A stretch of 64,000 nt of DNA from an uncultured Lachnospiraceae bacterium (GTDB lineage Bacteria > Bacillota > Clostridia > Lachnospirales > Lachnospiraceae): contig CAMWJV010000002.1 in assembly GCA_947174665.1 (NCBI GenBank), positions 1 to 64,000 on the forward strand, in the 5' to 3' direction. Below are positions 17,486 to 26,643 of the stretch, piece after piece. The notes beneath the pieces are model-generated. The model was not told where the DNA came from and did no database searches. It saw only the letters and a list, made by a program, of their open reading frames with translations. The position numbers and the translations under genes were made by a program. Positions within the stretch are counted from its first letter, which is position 1; each line of letters opens with the position of its first letter.

Positions 17486-17661
17486 CCATTCGCCTCCTGT
17501 CAAATAAAGTATATTATATGCAATAAAAGTTTTCATGATTTTTTTTGCCTGCTTCGGCTAATATAAATCGCGTATGGTAATGTTCATCGTAACCGGTTTA
17601 AATTGGTTATGCTTATCCCGGCTTCTTAAATCCCTATTTTTCAAGAGAATTCCTCAATTTA

Positions 17662-17705
17662 ACATTTCAGAAACATTTCTCAAACATCCCAAAAACAATT
17701 CAGAT
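17662..17705 (+). promoter_or_regulatory. Four 11-bp direct repeats (ACATTTCnnAA-like), candidate OmpR-type response-regulator sites
   Basis: acatttcagaa / acatttctcaa / acatcccaaaa / acaattcagat, ending 1 bp before TATGAT (17707-17712). Confidence 0.6.
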
Positions 17706-17759
17706 GTATGATACCGACATGAAGTGAAAAAACACTAAAAATAAATGGAGGTATTTATC

Positions 17760-18131
17760 ATGAAGAAAGAAAATTTTGTCACCCTGATCCTTGGCACCAT
17801 CGGAGGTATTTTGTTTGCGATTGGTATGTGTATGTGTCTGCTGCCGGAGTGGAACGCATTTACACAGGGGGTTGTTATGTCAGCCGTCGGTGCCGTGGTG
17901 CTGCTTGTGATGCTGCTTGTGCGCCGCAAAATGAAAGGCAAGCCGGCAATTAAGATTACCGGTAAAGCTGTGGGAGCAGTGGCGCTTGGCATCGTTGGTG
18001 CATTGGTACTCGGCGTTGGTATGTGTATGGTTATGGTTTGGGAGGGGCTGATGGTTCCCGGCATTATTGTCGGAGTGCTCGGTATTGTACTGCTGCTCTG
18101 CCTGATCCCGCTTTGCAAGGGTTTGAAGTAA
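17760..18131 (+). CDS. Small membrane protein with internally duplicated GxGMCM...VWEG domain
   Basis: Two half-repeats: IGGILFAIGMCMCLLPEWNAFTQGVVMSAVGAVVLL and VGALVLGVGMCMVMVWEGLMVPGIIVGVLGIVLLL. Confidence 0.65.
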   Translation: MKKENFVTLILGTIGGILFAIGMCMCLLPEWNAFTQGVVMSAVGAVVLLVMLLVRRKMKGKPAIKITGKAVGAVALGIVGALVLGVGMCMVMVWEGLMVPGIIVGVLGIVLLLCLIPLCKGLK

Positions 18132-18169
18132 ACATTTACAAAATATCATTTAACAGGAGGTAAAAAGAG

Positions 18170-18544
18170 ATGTCTAAGAAAATCGCAGAGGGTGTTACGG
18201 AAGGTTTCAAGAAAATTGAGGATGGCGTTGTCGGCGGCTATAAGAAAATTGAGGATGGCGTTGTCAGCGGCTATAAGAAGATTGAAGACGGCGTTGTTGA
18301 AGGGTTTTCCAAGATGACAGATAAGTTTGTGGATAAGTTTCTGACCCATGAGGGCGAGTCTGTGGAAGATGCGAAAAAGCGTCTTGAAAACGAACAGGCT
18401 GCCCGGGAAGCTGCCGGTAAAGAAGCGGTAAAGAAGCAGGCCGGGGCGGGCACCGGTACTGACATTGGCCGGGCAAGCGTTGAAGCAAGCCGGGAAATTG
18501 CAAAAGCCAGCGTTGAGGCAAGCAAAAATGCAGGAAAACATTAA
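18170..18544 (+). CDS. Small helical protein with 11-aa repeats (GYKKIEDGVVx)
   Basis: EGFKKIEDGVV GGYKKIEDGVV SGYKKIEDGVV; AGGAGG RBS. Confidence 0.7.
   Translation: MSKKIAEGVTEGFKKIEDGVVGGYKKIEDGVVSGYKKIEDGVVEGFSKMTDKFVDKFLTHEGESVEDAKKRLENEQAAREAAGKEAVKKQAGAGTGTDIGRASVEASREIAKASVEASKNAGKH
18200..18298 (+). repeat. 33-bp tandem repeat, 3 units
   Basis: (gg)ctataagaaaattgaggatggcgttgtc repeated in frame. Confidence 0.85.
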
Positions 18545-18643
18545 GGGAGCCAATTTTACATTTGCGTGTTATAATAGACTTATGATCACAGGATTCGCGG
18601 AGCGGTTGCTGTAATATAAGACAAATAATCGGAGGTGCTCGCT

Positions 18644-19315
18644 ATGTTTAAGGTATTAGTGGTCGAGGATGATACAGAACTGAATCATACTGTCTGCTCT
18701 TTTTTAAGCCAGAACGGTTATGATGCAGTCGGCTGTCAGGATGCCGGCAGTGCTTATGATTCCATGTATAATAATTCCTTTGATCTGATCGTTTCCGATA
18801 TTATGATGCCGGGGATTGATGGTTATGAGTTTGCAAGGACGGTGCGGGGACTGGATGAGAACATACCGATCCTGTTTATGACTGCGAGGGATGATCTTGC
18901 CTCCAAACAGAAAGGTTATCGTATCGGCATTGACGATTATATGATAAAGCCGGTTGATCTTGATGAATTGTGCTTACGGATCGGCGCACTTCTGCGCCGT
19001 GCGAAGATCGCAAACAGTCACAGGCTGGAAATCGGCAGTCTGGTGCTGGATGCCGACGAGCGCACGGCTGTTGTGGGCGGTGAAGAGATTTCGTTGACAA
19101 TGCGGGAATTTAACATCCTCTATAAGCTGCTTTCTTATCCGAAAAAAACCTTTACCCGCTCACAGCTTATGGACGAATTCTGGGATACGGAGACAAATGC
19201 TGCACCCCGTGCCGTGGACGTATATATGACAAAGCTGCGGGATAAATTTTCCGGCTGTGATGATTTTGAGATTGTCACTGTCCACGGCCTGGGATATAAG
19301 GCGGTGGTGAAATGA
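18644..19315 (+). CDS. OmpR/PhoB-family response regulator
   Basis: KVLVVEDDTELNHTVCSFLSQNGYD... LIVSDIMMPGIDGYEFA... C-terminal winged helix RAVDVYMTKLRDKF... VTVHGLGYKAVVK. Confidence 0.92.
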   Translation: MFKVLVVEDDTELNHTVCSFLSQNGYDAVGCQDAGSAYDSMYNNSFDLIVSDIMMPGIDGYEFARTVRGLDENIPILFMTARDDLASKQKGYRIGIDDYMIKPVDLDELCLRIGALLRRAKIANSHRLEIGSLVLDADERTAVVGGEEISLTMREFNILYKLLSYPKKTFTRSQLMDEFWDTETNAAPRAVDVYMTKLRDKFSGCDDFEIVTVHGLGYKAVVK

Positions 19316-20409
19316 ACGGGCGCAGGGAAAAAACAGCCAAAGACCGTTTACCGGTGGTACTGTGGCGGTATCTTACGTTTTTTTCGGTGATAGCATTTGC
19401 CATCACCGGATGCATGATCGTGTTTTTAAAGCTGATAGAGCAGGATTTGGGAGTGGTCTACACGGAAAGTAATATCAGCCATGCTGCTATTCTGACCTTT
19501 ATAAATGTTATTTTGATAAGCATATTTTTTACAGTAATTGACGCAATCCGGCGTAAGTTTATGGTAGAGCGTCCTGTCAGGCGGATCGTCAGTGCGGCTG
19601 AAAAAATCATGTGCGGTGAATTTTCAGTGAGGATCGAACCGCTCCCCGGTGTGTATGATGCAGCCGGCTTTAATGTCATTATTGAATATTTTAATAAGAT
19701 GGCAGACGAACTCTCCGGGACAGAAACGCTCCGCACAGACTTTATCGCCAATGTATCCCATGAACTGAAGACACCACTGGCTGTTATGCAGAATTATGGG
19801 ACAATGCTGCAAAGTCCGAATCTTCCGGATGAAAGACGGCAGGAGTATGCAAAAGCCATCACGGAATCGTCACGCAGGCTTGCTGATCTGATCACAAATA
19901 TTTTGAAACTGAACAAGCTGGAAAACCAGCAGATATACCCGCATTGGCAGACCTACAACCTGGGTGAGCAGCTATGCGAGTGCCTTTTGAATTTTGAGAG
20001 CATTTGGGAGAAAAAAGAAATCGAGATTGATACGGATATTGAGGAAGAGGTTTTCATTGATTCCGACGAGGAACTTCTGACACTGGCATGGAACAACCTG
20101 TTTTCCAATGCAATGAAATTTACGGAACGGGGAGGGCGAGTTTCGGTGAGCCTGAAATCGGATGGCGGCTTTGCTGTTGTGCAGGTGAGCGATACAGGCT
20201 GCGGGATCAGTCCGGAGGTCGGCAGGCATATTTTTGAAAAGTTCTATCAGGGAGATACATCCCATTCCACACAGGGCAACGGTTTGGGGCTTGCGCTGGT
20301 GAAACGGATAATAGATATCGTAGACGGGGATATAACGGTGCAGAGCGAAGTCGGGAAAGGCAGTACTTTTACCGTAAGGATCAGGAGAAACGGAAATGGC
20401 ACAGCTTAA
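19312..20409 (+). CDS. Sensor histidine kinase
   Basis: NVSHELKTPLAVMQNYG; NLFSNAMKFTERGG; DTGCGISPEVGRHIFEKFYQGD; GLGLALVKRI. Confidence 0.92.
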   Translation: MNGRREKTAKDRLPVVLWRYLTFFSVIAFAITGCMIVFLKLIEQDLGVVYTESNISHAAILTFINVILISIFFTVIDAIRRKFMVERPVRRIVSAAEKIMCGEFSVRIEPLPGVYDAAGFNVIIEYFNKMADELSGTETLRTDFIANVSHELKTPLAVMQNYGTMLQSPNLPDERRQEYAKAITESSRRLADLITNILKLNKLENQQIYPHWQTYNLGEQLCECLLNFESIWEKKEIEIDTDIEEEVFIDSDEELLTLAWNNLFSNAMKFTERGGRVSVSLKSDGGFAVVQVSDTGCGISPEVGRHIFEKFYQGDTSHSTQGNGLGLALVKRIIDIVDGDITVQSEVGKGSTFTVRIRRNGNGTA

Positions 20410-21337
20410 ACGGATTCTGAAAAAAATATTTTTTATGCCGCCGCTGCCCACGGTATTGATCTCCGTGCCTTCTTTTGCATTAGTGATCTTTGTGCTGGTA
20501 ACGGAAAGCAAAGGAGCGATTGCTTATCTGTCATATATTCTGTCTGCTTATGCTTTGGTCATTACCTGTACGAGTATACCCCGTGTGAACCGTTTCATGA
20601 AGTCTGTCCGGGCAGGTATTGGCGAGCATCCTCTGATGAAGAAAGTGTCAAATACTTCATTAGGCGGCCGGTTTCTGAAGGATGTGGGGTTTCGCACTGA
20701 GATTTCTCTTTACCTGGGGTTTGGCATCAATCTGCTTTATATTGTGATGAAAATGGCATCGGGAATCTATTATCACTCTATATGGTTTATTTCCGTTGCT
20801 GTCTACTACATCCTGCTGGCATTTATGCGTTTTCTGCTCTTTCGTCATGGGAAATCAAGAACGGCTGGAGATCATCCGGAAGCAGAGTTAAAGCGTTATC
20901 GTATGTGCGGGATTCTGTTGCTTTTAATGAATCAGGCGTTAGCGGGAATTGTCGTTTTTATGGTGCACCAGAACAAAAGTTATGATTATCCGGGACTTTT
21001 GATCTATGCAATGGCAGCATATTCTTTTTATTGCGTGATAACTGCCAGCGTGAAAGTTGTCAGGTTTCGCAGGCATGGAAGCCCTGTTTTGTCGGCTGCG
21101 AAGGTGATCAGTCTTGTATCCGCGATGGTGTCGATTCTGTCGCTGGAAACGGCTATGGTCACCCGGTTTGGGGAAGAAGATGATTTTTTGTTCAGGCGGG
21201 TCATGACAGGTGCCACAGGAGGCGGAGTCTGCATATTTGTATTGGGTATCGCTGTGTTTATGATCATAAAGTCATCCCTGCAGTTAAAGAAAATAAACAC
21301 TCGGGAAATAGAAAATAATCAAATTGAAAATGAATAA
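20396..21337 (+). CDS. Hypothetical multi-pass membrane protein
   Basis: 313 aa; multiple hydrophobic helices; overlaps the kinase end. Confidence 0.6.
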   Translation: MAQLKRILKKIFFMPPLPTVLISVPSFALVIFVLVTESKGAIAYLSYILSAYALVITCTSIPRVNRFMKSVRAGIGEHPLMKKVSNTSLGGRFLKDVGFRTEISLYLGFGINLLYIVMKMASGIYYHSIWFISVAVYYILLAFMRFLLFRHGKSRTAGDHPEAELKRYRMCGILLLLMNQALAGIVVFMVHQNKSYDYPGLLIYAMAAYSFYCVITASVKVVRFRRHGSPVLSAAKVISLVSAMVSILSLETAMVTRFGEEDDFLFRRVMTGATGGGVCIFVLGIAVFMIIKSSLQLKKINTREIENNQIENE

Positions 21338-21375
21338 GGGATAAAGTGTATCTTGCGCGGAAAGGAGCGATTGTA

Positions 21376-21753
21376 ATGGAAGAGAAAAGCGAAGTTTTTA
21401 ATTATACTTATTCTGCCTCACGGCAGGCTGAAATAAAGAGTATCCGTGAAAAATACATGCCGCCTACGGAGGAGGAAGACAAAATGGAGCGGCTGCGCAG
21501 ACTGGACCGGAGCGTGACGAAAGCCGGTACGGCCGTGTCTGTCATTGTGGGGATTATTAGCACTTTAGTTTTTGGTGTCGGCATGTGCTGTACGATGGTA
21601 TGGGAGGGGCTGATGCTGCCCGGAATCATTATCGGTGTAGTGGGAATGATCGGAATTGCCTCCGCTTATCCGCTCTATACTCATGTTACAAAAAAACAGC
21701 GGGAAAAGGTGGCACCGGAGATAATTCGGTTGACTAATGAATTGATGAAGTAA
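21376..21753 (+). CDS. Small membrane protein sharing the GVGMC...VWEGLMxPGIIxGVxG motif
   Basis: GIISTLVFGVGMCCTMVWEGLMLPGIIIGVVGMIGIASAYPLY; ORF 21346-21753, start likely MEEKSEVFNY. Confidence 0.65.
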   Translation: MEEKSEVFNYTYSASRQAEIKSIREKYMPPTEEEDKMERLRRLDRSVTKAGTAVSVIVGIISTLVFGVGMCCTMVWEGLMLPGIIIGVVGMIGIASAYPLYTHVTKKQREKVAPEIIRLTNELMK

Positions 21754-21782
21754 AATGCAGAAAAAGATAATTTCTTGCTTTG

Positions 21783-22796
21783 TCAGCAGGACTCATTTTT
21801 TATCAGTCTGGTCTGGAAGGTGATATGCTGATGTGTCCGTTCCTTGCTGATGAGTCCAAGGAGCAGATTGTAGGTATACTCCATCAATTCGGCCATGGGC
21901 TGCTCAAAGGTGGTGACAGTAGGAATACAGTAATTCATGACTTCAATGCCGTCAAAGCTGATGATTTCAATATCCTCGCCGGGAATCCTGCCTGTGTCAT
22001 GGATTGCTTTTATGACAGCAGGGGCTATGATGTCCGCCACACAGCAGACAGCAGTGATTTCCGGATGCTGCTGCAGATGTTTTGACAGGGTCTCATAGGC
22101 CTTGGTGTATCGGTAATCGCTCTCCAGAATGTTGTCGAAATTGTGTTCAAGATGATGCTCGTTTAATGCTGCGCGGTAGCCGCGTACTCGCAGGCCATAG
22201 ACGCTATTGTCTATCCGGGAGGAAATCACGGTGCAGATGTTTTTATGTCCCTTTTTGATGAGATAGCTCATCTGAGCATATGCAGTCTCAAAATGATTTA
22301 CCTGGATGCTGGAATAGGAGGTCTGCCCTGTGTGCATCGGCAGAACGGCATTTACAAATATGGTAGGGCAGGATAGAAGCTCCAGCTGCTGCGGAGTGAC
22401 ACATTCAAAATTACCGCCTATATAAATCAGACCGCATAGCTTGTGCCTGTCCACATAGGCAGTCAGTTCCTGAAACTTTTCCTGTTTGTCCTGTATGTAA
22501 TAGTTATCATGATAGGACAGGATGGTGTAGCCGGAATTGTGCAGATGAATAGACAGCATTTCTTCCAGAGAGTTGTAGAGGGCATTGTATACACCTTCTA
22601 CGACCAGCCCGATCTGAGCGGTTCCTGACCCGGATTTGGAGGCGCGGGAGTTTGTGCCGGGATTATATTGATTTTCTTCAATAATATGCAGTACATGCTG
22701 CTTGGTTGCGTCACTGATGTCCGGGTAATTGTTCAGTACTTTGGAAACCGTCCCGGGAGTTACGTTGGCAAGTCTTGCAATATCTCTGATGTTCAT
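21783..22796 (-). CDS. LacI-family transcriptional regulator
   Basis: MNIRDIARLANVTPGTVSKVLNNYPDISDATKQHVLHIIEENQYNPG. Confidence 0.92.
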   Translation of the reverse strand: MNIRDIARLANVTPGTVSKVLNNYPDISDATKQHVLHIIEENQYNPGTNSRASKSGSGTAQIGLVVEGVYNALYNSLEEMLSIHLHNSGYTILSYHDNYYIQDKQEKFQELTAYVDRHKLCGLIYIGGNFECVTPQQLELLSCPTIFVNAVLPMHTGQTSYSSIQVNHFETAYAQMSYLIKKGHKNICTVISSRIDNSVYGLRVRGYRAALNEHHLEHNFDNILESDYRYTKAYETLSKHLQQHPEITAVCCVADIIAPAVIKAIHDTGRIPGEDIEIISFDGIEVMNYCIPTVTTFEQPMAELMEYTYNLLLGLISKERTHQHITFQTRLIKNESC

Positions 22797-22837
22797 GTGT
22801 TCCTCCCATGCTGCATGCAGCTTTGCATAATCTATTG

Positions 22838-23620
22838 TTACATACTTTCAAGAATCTCCAGAGGAGAAATTCCCAATGCATTTAAACGCTTGTATGAATC
22901 TGGAAGACAGTCATCCCAGACCTGCGCTGGATTGTGGCAGTCAGAGCCAATTATGACGCGGACATGGGAGTCCGATACTTTTTCCCAAAAGGATATGTGA
23001 GGATACATAAAGCGTTTGCCGTCAGGATAGTCATGTGTGCCGCGCCGAAAACCGTTGGCGTTAAATTCCAGGATCGTGTTCGTGGAAAGCGCGGCGTCAA
23101 TGATTAAGTCGGATGCAATGTCACAGTTTTTATCCCAGGCAAATTTATTCATGGCGAAAATGTCAGGATGCGCTATCATTTTAAAGCAGTCGGTTTTCAT
23201 TGCTTCAACCAGGGCATGGGCATATTCCACATAATCCTCTGTACTTCGTGCCTGAGTAATGTTAAACAGGCAGCCTGCCTGATCACGGTAGAAATGCTCT
23301 CCCAAGAGAAGATAATCAAGCTTTTGATCCTGCAGGAGAAATTCGTAGTAGGCACGATATTCGGGAAGATATTCAATTTCCAATCCCTTACAAAGAATTA
23401 TATCAGCAGAGTATTTCTCAGTCAACATGTCAATTGTCTGTATGTGTTCGGCCAGCTCAGAATAAGGCATCCGCAGACCGAAATCTCTGTCAGGAAAGGG
23501 TGCGTGATCGGAAAAGCCAAGGACAGCCAGGCCCGATTGCAATGCACTTTGAATATAATCTTCTTCGCTGCCCTGGGCATGACGGCAGCGCTGTGTGTGA
23601 GTATGATAATTTGTCTTCAT
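22838..23620 (-). CDS. PHP-domain histidinol-phosphatase family protein (HisJ-like)
   Basis: MKTNYHTHTQRCRHAQGSEEDYIQSALQSGLAVLGFSDHAPFP; GSDCHNPAQVWD. Confidence 0.85.
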   Translation of the reverse strand: MKTNYHTHTQRCRHAQGSEEDYIQSALQSGLAVLGFSDHAPFPDRDFGLRMPYSELAEHIQTIDMLTEKYSADIILCKGLEIEYLPEYRAYYEFLLQDQKLDYLLLGEHFYRDQAGCLFNITQARSTEDYVEYAHALVEAMKTDCFKMIAHPDIFAMNKFAWDKNCDIASDLIIDAALSTNTILEFNANGFRRGTHDYPDGKRFMYPHISFWEKVSDSHVRVIIGSDCHNPAQVWDDCLPDSYKRLNALGISPLEILESM

Positions 23621-23670
23621 TTTCCCCTCATTCCGCCGAGAAATCGGCATTGTAATCAGTAATGACATAA

Positions 23671-23888
23671 TGTTTCGCTGAATGTTTCGCTTTAGTAAAA
23701 TAGAAATGGAAACAAATACAAAAGAAACATCTGAATTTATAATAACATTGCATAAACAAAAACGCAACATAAAAAAATAAATATATAAATAGCACAAAAA
23801 TTCTGTTGACATAGCGAAACAATAGTGATAGTATTTCCTTAAAGAGAGCGAAACAGCTCCGCTTGTTTCGTAGGTGCACAACGAAACA
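23671..23888. promoter_or_regulatory. Cluster of CGAAACA/TGTTTCG motifs, candidate LacI-family operators
   Basis: TGTTTCGC at 23671 and 23683; GCGAAACA at 23814 and 23849; TGTTTCG at 23864; CGAAACA at 23882. Confidence 0.65.
23806..23834 (+). promoter_or_regulatory. Promoter of sugar ABC operon
   Basis: TTGACA, 17-bp spacer containing GCGAAACA, TAGTAT. Confidence 0.7.
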
Positions 23889-23946
23889 TAGAGAGAAACA
23901 GAGAAAATAAACAGGATTTATTATGAAAAAGGAGAAGGTTACGATT

Positions 23947-25257
23947 ATGAAAAGAAAAGTTTTATCCATGATGCTGGCAATCTGTATGGTAGCGGGGATG
24001 ACCGGTTGTGGAAACAAACCGGCGGATTCGGGACAGCAGTCCGGAACTGATCAGCAGCAGTCGAAGCAGTCCGAAACAGAGCAGCAGGAGACCTCTCAAC
24101 AGTCGGAGGAAGTTACACCGGAGGCGGTGAAGCTGACTGTCTGGAGCCCTTCCGAGGATCAGAACCCCGAACTGGGACAATGGCTGAACACCATGTGCGA
24201 ACAGTTCAATGAACTGCATCCGGAGTGGGATATTACCTTTGAATATGGAGTATGTACCGAGTCTGACGCAAAGAAACTGGTTCCCCAGGATATCGATGCG
24301 GCAGCAGACGTGTTCCTTTACGGCTCCACCGGTCTGGAAAATCTCTGTCAGTCCAGCAGTCTGACGGAATGGGGCGGAAAATACAAGGAGGCTGTTGAGA
24401 ACAACTATCCGGAGGCGCTGGTAAACTGTCTTATCTATGACGGCGGACTTTACGGAGTTCCCTTCACCACAGATACTTACTTCATGTACTATGACAAAAG
24501 TGTATTCTCCGAGGAGGATGTAAAGTCTCTGGACACCATGCTGGAGAAGGGAAAAGTAGCATTCCCGCTGGCAAATGGTTACTATCTGGCTGCCTTCTAT
24601 CAGGGCAACGGATGTACTTTCTTCGGTGAAGACGGCAAGTCCCGTGAGGCGGGAATTGACTTAAGCGGAGAAAAGGCCGTGGCGGTTACAGACTGTCTTG
24701 TAGACCTTGTGGCGAATAAGAATTTCATTGTTGCGGAGCCATCAGATGCTATTGGCATGATGCGTGAAGGCAACTGCGATGCATATATCTGCGGTACATG
24801 GCAGGCGACTCAGACGCAGGAAGTCCTTGGTGAGAATTTCGGAGTGACAGTGCTGCCTTCCGTAAAGATCAACGGTGTGGATACACAGATCAGGCCTTTT
24901 ACCTCGGCTAAGGCAGTGGGTGTGAAGGCTACCACCGCATATCCCGAGGTTGCACTGAACCTTGCGTTATATCTGGCAGGATATGACTCCCAGAAGGCTC
25001 ATTACGAGCTGCGCGGTTATGTGCCTTGCGAAAACACGCTTGTAGCGGAGGTTCAGGACGACGCTATCTGTAAGGCTGACGCTCAGACAGTGAATGAGGT
25101 CGCAATTGCCAGAGCCTGCTTTACCGAGTTTTCCTATTACTGGAGTCCTGCGGAGAGTATGGGAACAGACTTGAGAGACGGTGTAGTGACACATGAAAAT
25201 GCGGTTGAGAAGACAGAAGCGTTCCATGCGGCTGCAAATTCTTCCGGAGTAGAATAA
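23947..25257 (+). CDS. Sugar ABC transporter substrate-binding lipoprotein
   Basis: Lipobox MVAGMTGCGNKPADSG; extracellular solute-binding family 1 style; followed by two permeases. Confidence 0.88.
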   Translation: MKRKVLSMMLAICMVAGMTGCGNKPADSGQQSGTDQQQSKQSETEQQETSQQSEEVTPEAVKLTVWSPSEDQNPELGQWLNTMCEQFNELHPEWDITFEYGVCTESDAKKLVPQDIDAAADVFLYGSTGLENLCQSSSLTEWGGKYKEAVENNYPEALVNCLIYDGGLYGVPFTTDTYFMYYDKSVFSEEDVKSLDTMLEKGKVAFPLANGYYLAAFYQGNGCTFFGEDGKSREAGIDLSGEKAVAVTDCLVDLVANKNFIVAEPSDAIGMMREGNCDAYICGTWQATQTQEVLGENFGVTVLPSVKINGVDTQIRPFTSAKAVGVKATTAYPEVALNLALYLAGYDSQKAHYELRGYVPCENTLVAEVQDDAICKADAQTVNEVAIARACFTEFSYYWSPAESMGTDLRDGVVTHENAVEKTEAFHAAANSSGVE

Positions 25258-25275
25258 GTTTTTGAGGGGTGTAAA

Positions 25276-26643
25276 ATGGAAAGAGCAAAGAGAAAACAGC
25301 CATCGATTCATACCGGCGCAATCCCTGCCCTGAGGAACGGTTCTGCAATCGTACGCCTGTCCGCAGTAGTCTGCGGGCTGGGCTGCATCGTCAGGAAACA
25401 GTTTGCAAAGGGTCTGTTGTATCTGGTCGCTGAATTGCTTGTCATTCTGTATATGATAAATGCAGGTATATATAACCTGAAAAAGCTGGTTACTCTCGGT
25501 GATGTGGAACAGCAGAAGATCTGGAATGAGGCAAAAAGCCTTTATGAATATGTGGACGGGGATCGCTCTCTGACGATTCTGCTTTATGGTGTCATAACGG
25601 CGGCTGTTCTTCTCTTTGCGCTTTTACTGATCAGGAGCTCCGTGAGAAGCGCTTATGCTGCGGAACTCCTGTATAAGAGCGGAAAGCCCGTTCCGGGGGC
25701 GAGACAGGAGGTAAAGGAGCTGTTTAACCGGAATCTGCAAAAAACGCTTCTTTCTCTTCCGGTCATCGGTGTGCTGGTATTTACGATATTGCCGCTTGTC
25801 TTTATGATGTGCATGGCGTTTACGAACTACAGTGTCACGGACAATAAACTGGTTTTGTTTGACTGGGTCGGTCTGGCTAACTTTAAAAAACTCGTCAACC
25901 TCAACGGCAGTCTGGGACAGACATTCTGGCCGGTTTTGGGCTGGACAATCTGCTGGGCAATTTTAGCGACTTTTTCAAATTATATTCTGGGAATGCTGCT
26001 TTCCCTTTTTATTAACTGGAAAGAGATTCGGGCCAAAAAGCTTTGGAGATTCTGCTTTGTGCTGACAGTTGCAGTACCGCATTTTGTGACCCTGCTGATC
26101 ATTAAACAGATGCTGCAGCCTACCGGGGCGGTCAATGTGTTGCTGCAGAGCCTTGGGCTGACAGAGACGCCTTTGCCGTTTTTTACAAATGCCACATGGG
26201 CGCGGGTCAGCGTGGTGCTCATTAACATTTGGGTGGGAGTGCCTTATGTTCTTCTGCAGATTACGGGTATCCTGCAGAACATTCCGCAGGAGTTGTATGA
26301 TTCGGCACGAGTGGATGGTGCCGGTCCGGTAACTACATTTCGTAAGATCACACTTCCCTATATGCTGTTTGTGACTACGCCTTATCTGATCACCACTTTT
26401 ACGGGCAATATAAATAACTTTAACGTAATCTTTCTGACCTCGGCAGGGCTTCCGAGGCCGGTGGAGTCTACCGCAGGCAAGACGGATCTGCTGATTACAT
26501 GGCTGTATAAGCTGACAATAGAAAAGCAGTACTATGATGTGGGAGCGGTCATCGGTATCATGACCTTTGTGACATTGGGAATCGTATCGCTGATCACCTT
26601 CCGCTATAGCGGTTCCTATAAGAACGAGGAGGGCTTCCGATGA
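25276..26643 (+). CDS. Sugar ABC transporter permease (MalF-like)
   Basis: VPYVLLQITGILQNIPQELYDSARVDGAGPVTTFRKITLPYM EAA-type loop. Confidence 0.9.
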   Translation: MERAKRKQPSIHTGAIPALRNGSAIVRLSAVVCGLGCIVRKQFAKGLLYLVAELLVILYMINAGIYNLKKLVTLGDVEQQKIWNEAKSLYEYVDGDRSLTILLYGVITAAVLLFALLLIRSSVRSAYAAELLYKSGKPVPGARQEVKELFNRNLQKTLLSLPVIGVLVFTILPLVFMMCMAFTNYSVTDNKLVLFDWVGLANFKKLVNLNGSLGQTFWPVLGWTICWAILATFSNYILGMLLSLFINWKEIRAKKLWRFCFVLTVAVPHFVTLLIIKQMLQPTGAVNVLLQSLGLTETPLPFFTNATWARVSVVLINIWVGVPYVLLQITGILQNIPQELYDSARVDGAGPVTTFRKITLPYMLFVTTPYLITTFTGNINNFNVIFLTSAGLPRPVESTAGKTDLLITWLYKLTIEKQYYDVGAVIGIMTFVTLGIVSLITFRYSGSYKNEEGFR

